A stretch of DNA of 64,000 nucleotides, from the NCBI GenBank assembly GCA_043782485.1, contig JAYWAL010000102.1, forward strand, positions 1 to 64,000, in the 5' to 3' direction. The notes beneath the pieces are model-generated. The model was not told where the DNA came from. It worked only from the letters and a program-made list of their open reading frames with translations, and ran no database searches. The first letter of the stretch is position 1. Each line of letters begins with the position of its first letter. The translations under genes were made by a program, and so were the position numbers. Positions 59,807 through 64,000 of this stretch are shown here, piece by piece. The stretch is from JANXUC01 sp043782485 (GTDB taxonomy: Bacteria > Acidobacteriota > Terriglobia > Terriglobales > Acidobacteriaceae).

Positions 59807-62221
59807 ATGATTTCCCGCTCTCATTGGATTATCACGGTCGTCGTCGCTTGTCACCTGCTGGCCGTCCATGGGCTAGTTACCAGCCAGTCACTTCCCTCCT
59901 GCGCCCCGCCGGAATCCTCCCCTGCAAACCAAGCGACGAATCAAGACGAATCCACCATTTGCGCCCAGCAGCAGGAAAAAAACGGCACCGTCTACAAACT
60001 GCACGGGAACGTCCGAATTTTCTATCGGTCCTGGATTCTTACGGCCGACGAAGTAACCTTCAACTCCCAAAGCGGCGCCGCCACCGCCGATGGTCACGTG
60101 GCTCTGGACGGCGGCGCTAATGACGAGCACATCACCGCCACCCGCGGCGAATACAACGTGCAAACCGAGTTTGGCAGCTTCTACAACGTCGTGGGCACCA
60201 CCGGGCTGCAGCCGCGCGGTCGTTCGGTCAAGCTAATTTCCAGTAACCCCTTTGCTTTCAGCGGAAAACTGGTGGAAAAGCACGGCCCTGGGCGTTATGT
60301 GGTGCATGACGGCACGGTCACCACCTGCCAACTGCCGCAGCCTAACTGGCAATTCCACACAGGAATGGCCACGGTGGAGCTAGGAGGCAATGCGCGCATC
60401 TACAACAGCAGTTTCTGGGTGCGCGGCGTGCCGGTGCTCTACCTCCCGTTTGCCACACATCCGTTGACCAAGGAGCCTCACGAATCCGGCTTCCTCATCC
60501 CCCATTTCGGACGCTCGTCGCGCAAGGGCGCCGTCATCGGCGATGGCTACTATTGGGCCATCAACCGCAGTGCCGACTTAACCGTCGGCGGCGAATACTA
60601 TTCGCAGCGCGGCGGCTCGCAGAACGCCAATTTTCGCTGGCGCCCCAGCGATTCCGCCTTCGTCGACCTCACCTACTTCGGGGTCATCGACGAAAACGGC
60701 CAGGGCGGCGAAGACGTCCACCTGGATGGCGAGGGGCAACTGCCCTGGGGCTTCCGTGGCGTCGGTGCCATTGAGTACCTCAGCAACTACGCCTTTCGTT
60801 CCGCCTTCAGTTCCACGTTCAGTCAGGCCGTTGATTCGGAAGTAAAGTCAAAAGTCTTCTTATCCCGCAACAGCGGAGGATTTTCTTACAACGCGCAGGT
60901 CGGTCGCTATCAGAATTTCCAATCCACCACGCCAGGCAACGTCGTAACCATTCTCCATGCTCCCGGATTCGAAGTTTCCGGCGCTGACTACCGTCTGGGC
61001 AACTCTCCGCTGCTTTTTTCGCTGGACGCCGCTGCGGAAGGACTCTCCCGCAGTGAGCCAAAATTTCGCACCGGAAACCTGGTCGGGCGGTTTGATTTTC
61101 ACCCGAGCATCGCCCTGCCTGCGCACTGGAAAGGCTGGTCCCTCCGGCCGGAAATTGGCCTGCGCGATACCTATTACACGCAAGAGCTGCTCCCGAACAC
61201 AACTACCGCCACCGATGACGCCCTGAACCGCAAGGCACTCGAAGTCTCGGTCGACTTGCGGCCTCCTTCCCTGGAGCGCGTATTCGACCACGAAATTTTT
61301 GGCCGCAAGCTCAAACATGTCATTGAGCCGAGCCTCACCTACCGCTACGTTACCGGCGTCAACAACTTTGGCAGAGTCCTGCGTTTCGATTTTCGTGACA
61401 TCCTCAGCAACACCAACGAAATCGAGTACGGGGTTACGCATCGGCTCTACGCCAAGGGAGGCAAGCCACAAGACGATGAGTGCCGTGATACCGAAGGCCT
61501 GCCCATGTTCGGCGTGCAAGGCGAAACTCGCTCCGCCAGCCACCCCTGGCAAAGGGACGATGCCCGCGCCAAGCCCTGCCCTAAGGTTCCCTCGACCCGC
61601 GAAATCCTGACTTGGCGCGTCGGGCAGAAATATTTCCTCGATTCCAAATTTGGTGGCGCGCTCGCCAGCGGGCAGCGCAACGTTCTGGAAACCTCCGCCG
61701 CGTTCTCCGGAATCGCGTTCCTCAGTGACGAGCGCCGCTGGTCACCCCTGATTTCCCGCTTGCGGGTTCAGACTTCCGCGCGATCCGAAGCGGAATGGAA
61801 CCTGGACTACGATTTCAAGAAAGGCCGCGTCACCTCCAGTGAAACCATCGTCAACTACCATTTCGGCAATGTTACTTTGGGCGGCAGCGACAACTACCTG
61901 CACACGCCCAGCGTGGTTTCCGACAGTGGCACGCCGGAGCTTTCCCAGTTCCATCAATTCCGCGTACTGCTCGGCTACGGTTCTCCGAATAAACGGGGCT
62001 TGAGTGCCATGTCCAATATCGGATTCGACGCGAACGCCATTTTTCTTCAATACGGCTCGCTCCAGTCGACCTACAATTGGGATTGCTGCGGCATCAGCCT
62101 CGGCTACCGGCGTTTCGCTCTGTTCTCCGTCAAGCGCGTGGAAAATGAATACTTCTTCCAGTTCAACCTTGCCAATATCGCCTCTTTCGGCAATCTTCGC
62201 CGACAGGAGCGCCTCTTCTAG
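59807..62221 (+). CDS. lptD: LPS-assembly outer membrane protein LptD
   Basis: 804 residues from ATG 59807; the frame is open from 59498 but that part is antisense to the RDD gene. A signal peptide (MISRSHWIITVVVACHLLAVHG) leads to the OstA-like N-domain (KLHGNVRIFYRSWILTADEVTFNSQSGAATADGHVALDGGAND). A beta barrel of about 550 residues follows, with alternating aromatic strands. Near the C-terminus the consecutive Cys pair NWDCCGISLGYRRF matches the C724-C725 pair of E. coli LptD. Cysteines also occur early (SLPSCAPPE, ESTICAQQQ), as the disulfide pattern requires. It inserts LPS into the outer leaflet with LptE. It is followed by thiol-oxidoreductase and chaperone-like genes. Confidence 0.93.
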   Translation: MISRSHWIITVVVACHLLAVHGLVTSQSLPSCAPPESSPANQATNQDESTICAQQQEKNGTVYKLHGNVRIFYRSWILTADEVTFNSQSGAATADGHVALDGGANDEHITATRGEYNVQTEFGSFYNVVGTTGLQPRGRSVKLISSNPFAFSGKLVEKHGPGRYVVHDGTVTTCQLPQPNWQFHTGMATVELGGNARIYNSSFWVRGVPVLYLPFATHPLTKEPHESGFLIPHFGRSSRKGAVIGDGYYWAINRSADLTVGGEYYSQRGGSQNANFRWRPSDSAFVDLTYFGVIDENGQGGEDVHLDGEGQLPWGFRGVGAIEYLSNYAFRSAFSSTFSQAVDSEVKSKVFLSRNSGGFSYNAQVGRYQNFQSTTPGNVVTILHAPGFEVSGADYRLGNSPLLFSLDAAAEGLSRSEPKFRTGNLVGRFDFHPSIALPAHWKGWSLRPEIGLRDTYYTQELLPNTTTATDDALNRKALEVSVDLRPPSLERVFDHEIFGRKLKHVIEPSLTYRYVTGVNNFGRVLRFDFRDILSNTNEIEYGVTHRLYAKGGKPQDDECRDTEGLPMFGVQGETRSASHPWQRDDARAKPCPKVPSTREILTWRVGQKYFLDSKFGGALASGQRNVLETSAAFSGIAFLSDERRWSPLISRLRVQTSARSEAEWNLDYDFKKGRVTSSETIVNYHFGNVTLGGSDNYLHTPSVVSDSGTPELSQFHQFRVLLGYGSPNKRGLSAMSNIGFDANAIFLQYGSLQSTYNWDCCGISLGYRRFALFSVKRVENEYFFQFNLANIASFGNLRRQERLF

Positions 62222-62282
62222 CATCCCCGCCGCTACCGGGTTTCCCCCGCGCCTTATGAGATAATCAAGTTTGGTTTCTTAA

Positions 62283-63263
62283 ATGGTGAGGCGGTTCTTC
62301 GTGCTCCTATTTCGACGACTTTTTTCTTTTGTTTTCGTGATTTGCCTGGGCTGTGCCGCCCAATCCGCGCCGCCGGTGGCGGTGGCTGCACTGGCGACAC
62401 CTGCCCTGGCGGCCAACGTGGAGCGCCATGTCCGCGCCTACTACCAGGTTCCGCCCCAGGTGCAGCTCCTGGTTTCCCCCGTGCGTCCCAGTGATTTTCC
62501 GAATTACGACGCCCTGTCCGTCGTCTTCCAGCAAGGGGAAAACAAGAAAACCTACGAATTCCTGCTCTCAAAAGACGGCAAGAGCCTGATGCGGCTCACC
62601 AAGCTCGACCTCTCCAAAGACCCCTACGCTGACACCATCAGCAAAATGGATTTGAAAGGCCGACCCACCCGCGGCAACCCCGCCGCCAAGGTGGTTGCCG
62701 TGAACTACGACGACTTCCAGTGCCCCTATTGCTCCATGCTGCACCGCACGTTGTTTCCGCAAATGCTGGCGGAATATGGCGACCGCGTCCTGTTCGTTTA
62801 CAAAGACTTTCCGCTGGAAGAAATTCATCCTTGGTCGAAACACGCCTCCATTGACGCCAATTGCCTGTTCTCGCAAAACAACGAAGCCTATTGGGGGTTT
62901 ACCGACTTTATTCACGCCAACCAGCACATGGTCAGCGCGGAAAAGGGGCCAGACGCTCAATTCGCGCGACTGGACCAAATCGCCATGCAGCAAGGTGAGA
63001 AAGAACACCTTGATTCCACCCAGCTAACGGCTTGCGTCAAAGCGCAGAACGATGCCGCCATCAAGCTTTCCATGACCGAGGCCAGCAACCTGGGCATTGA
63101 ATCCACGCCCACGCTTTACGTGAACGGAATGAAGTTGGATGGCGCGGTCCCCGTCGAGCAGCTCCGCGCGATCTTTGACCGTGCGCTGAAAGATGCTGGC
63201 GTGGCACCGCCAGTGCATCCCACTCCGACAGCCCCGTCGTTTACGGGACCGCCTTCGCAATGA
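62283..63263 (+). CDS. DsbA-like thioredoxin-fold oxidoreductase with N-terminal extension
   Basis: 326 residues from ATG 62283. A basic, hydrophobic signal segment (about 1-30) is followed by a domain of about 90 residues that I do not recognise. The Thioredoxin_4 / DsbA-type domain (about 125-300) carries the active site FQCPYC (C147, C150). Its cis-proline loop is GIESTPTLYVNG and its helical insert includes KDFPLEEIHPWSKHASIDANC. The extra Cys at about 197 is common in the group. The exported protein should form or shuffle disulfides. It starts 61 nt after lptD and ends about 90 nt before a SurA-like gene. Confidence 0.9.
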   Translation: MVRRFFVLLFRRLFSFVFVICLGCAAQSAPPVAVAALATPALAANVERHVRAYYQVPPQVQLLVSPVRPSDFPNYDALSVVFQQGENKKTYEFLLSKDGKSLMRLTKLDLSKDPYADTISKMDLKGRPTRGNPAAKVVAVNYDDFQCPYCSMLHRTLFPQMLAEYGDRVLFVYKDFPLEEIHPWSKHASIDANCLFSQNNEAYWGFTDFIHANQHMVSAEKGPDAQFARLDQIAMQQGEKEHLDSTQLTACVKAQNDAAIKLSMTEASNLGIESTPTLYVNGMKLDGAVPVEQLRAIFDRALKDAGVAPPVHPTPTAPSFTGPPSQ

Positions 63264-63353
63264 TTTCTGCGCTGACCGCCTGAGAGTTATGAAAATTTCC
63301 GTATGCCGATGACTTGTTCACGCAGCACCGCTCGCACTCCCCCGGAGGAATTC

Positions 63354-64000
63354 TTGCCCGCTTCACGGCCCATCGCACAATTTGCCCTTCCCGCCTTGTT
63401 GGTATTTGCCGCGCTCTCCTTTTCCACGGCCTGCAATTCCCACGGCGCCGACGTCATGGCTCGCGTCAATGGCCACAATATTCTGAAGGCCGACGTAGAC
63501 AAGTATTTCCAAAACCAGACCGCCGGCACCGAACAGCCGCCCGTCGGCGAACAGGCCGACAGCCTGCGCCTCAGCATCCTCCGCGAACTGATCGATAACG
63601 AAATCCTAATGCGCCGCGCGGAAAAACTAGGCCTCCTGGCCACCGACGACGAAGTCGACCGCAAGCTCAACGAAGTAAAATCTCCCTTCACCGCCGAACA
63701 ATTCGACCAGCGCCTGAAAGATAAGAAAATCACGCTCGATGACTTCAAGCGCGACATCCGCCGCTCGCTCACCGTTGAAAAAGTCATCAACAAGGAAATT
63801 ACATCCAAAGTCAGCGTCACCGACCAGGACATCACCAAGTATTACCAGGCGCACAAATCTGAATTTAATCTGGTGGAAGCGCAATACCATCTGGCGCAAA
63901 TTCTGGTTACGGGTCAGCCCAATCCACAAGTTCGCAATCTGAAAAACGATAAGGCCCAAAACGACGCCGAAGCCAAAAAGAAAGTGCAAATGCTTTCCAA
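63354..64000 (+). CDS. SurA-like periplasmic chaperone lipoprotein, 5' part
   Basis: The gene continues past the right edge; 215 codons are seen. GGAGG (63344-63348) sits five nt before a TTG at 63354, which is a better start than the ATG at 63303 in the same frame. The TTG start gives a compact signal peptide ending in a lipobox-like STACN. The mature part, VMARVNGHNILKADVDKYFQ and ILRELIDNEILMRRAEKLGLLATDDEVDRKL, is the SurA N-terminal fold. TVEKVINKEITSKVSVTDQDITKYYQ and then the start of a parvulin domain (VEAQYHLAQILVTG) follow. It probably escorts outer-membrane proteins. Confidence 0.87.
   Translation, partial: MPASRPIAQFALPALLVFAALSFSTACNSHGADVMARVNGHNILKADVDKYFQNQTAGTEQPPVGEQADSLRLSILRELIDNEILMRRAEKLGLLATDDEVDRKLNEVKSPFTAEQFDQRLKDKKITLDDFKRDIRRSLTVEKVINKEITSKVSVTDQDITKYYQAHKSEFNLVEAQYHLAQILVTGQPNPQVRNLKNDKAQNDAEAKKKVQMLS

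Noticed and set aside
1..64000. tRNA or rRNA genes
   Set aside because: Scanning gaps by eye for cloverleaf and T-arm patterns gave nothing; GGATCGAATCC near 13658 lies inside tyrS. A tRNAscan run would settle this.

Overview
The window looks like chromosomal core sequence of an Acidobacteriota bacterium (Terriglobia/Koribacter-like). This is inferred from gene content, high-GC coding sequence, frequent GTG/TTG starts and the intergenic repeat families. I see no phage, plasmid, transposase, rRNA, tRNA or CRISPR. The cell is Gram-negative in design (LptD, OmpA-type protein, SurA-like chaperone), yet it carries the cdaA-ybbR-glmM c-di-AMP operon best known from Firmicutes.

Layout. 1-3.7 kb: the end of an alpha-E / ATP-grasp peptide-ligase-like pair, then an operon of ECF sigma factor, small possible anti-sigma protein and MscS-like channel. 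3.9-8 kb: a four-domain HD-GYP/GAF/GGDEF/PilZ c-di-GMP protein and an orphan histidine kinase. 8-15.6 kb: small secreted and zinc-ribbon proteins, trmJ, a cold-shock gene, a CPBP protease, a lipid kinase, tyrS, purN and purM. 15.8-22.2 kb: a Lys/His/Met-rich secreted peptide, a RES/Xre toxin-antitoxin pair, an acyl-CoA carboxylase subunit, an SMP-30 enzyme, and a DGPF protein plus ECF42 sigma factor with a recognisable ECF42 promoter. 22.8-29.9 kb: envelope proteins, thiL, a decayed DUF4440 gene and an M23 peptidase. 30-36 kb: a Phd/PIN pair, an FnIII lipoprotein, a class III aminotransferase and hslVU. 36-45 kb: acnA, an AT-richer nuclease-like gene abutting xseA, and the cda operon. 45-56 kb: polA, queA, an aldolase, a phosphoesterase, rpmB, an FKBP, ridA, a third toxin-antitoxin pair and rel. 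56-64 kb: an epimerase, gltX, an RDD protein, and lptD followed by a DsbA-like and a SurA-like gene.

Themes. Nucleotide second messengers are dense here: c-di-GMP, c-di-AMP and (p)ppGpp enzymes all occur within 52 kb. The last three genes form a coherent outer-membrane assembly set: LptD keeps a C-terminal Cys-Cys pair, and its neighbours encode a thiol oxidoreductase and a periplasmic chaperone-like protein.

The noncoding DNA holds at least four recurrent families of inverted-repeat elements, including a 151-bp element with perfect 29-bp terminal inverted repeats. One family runs into the signal-peptide codons of a lipoprotein gene. The best candidate for undescribed biology among the proteins is the gene at 39.6 kb, which carries a PD-(D/E)XK-like signature and sits directly against xseA.
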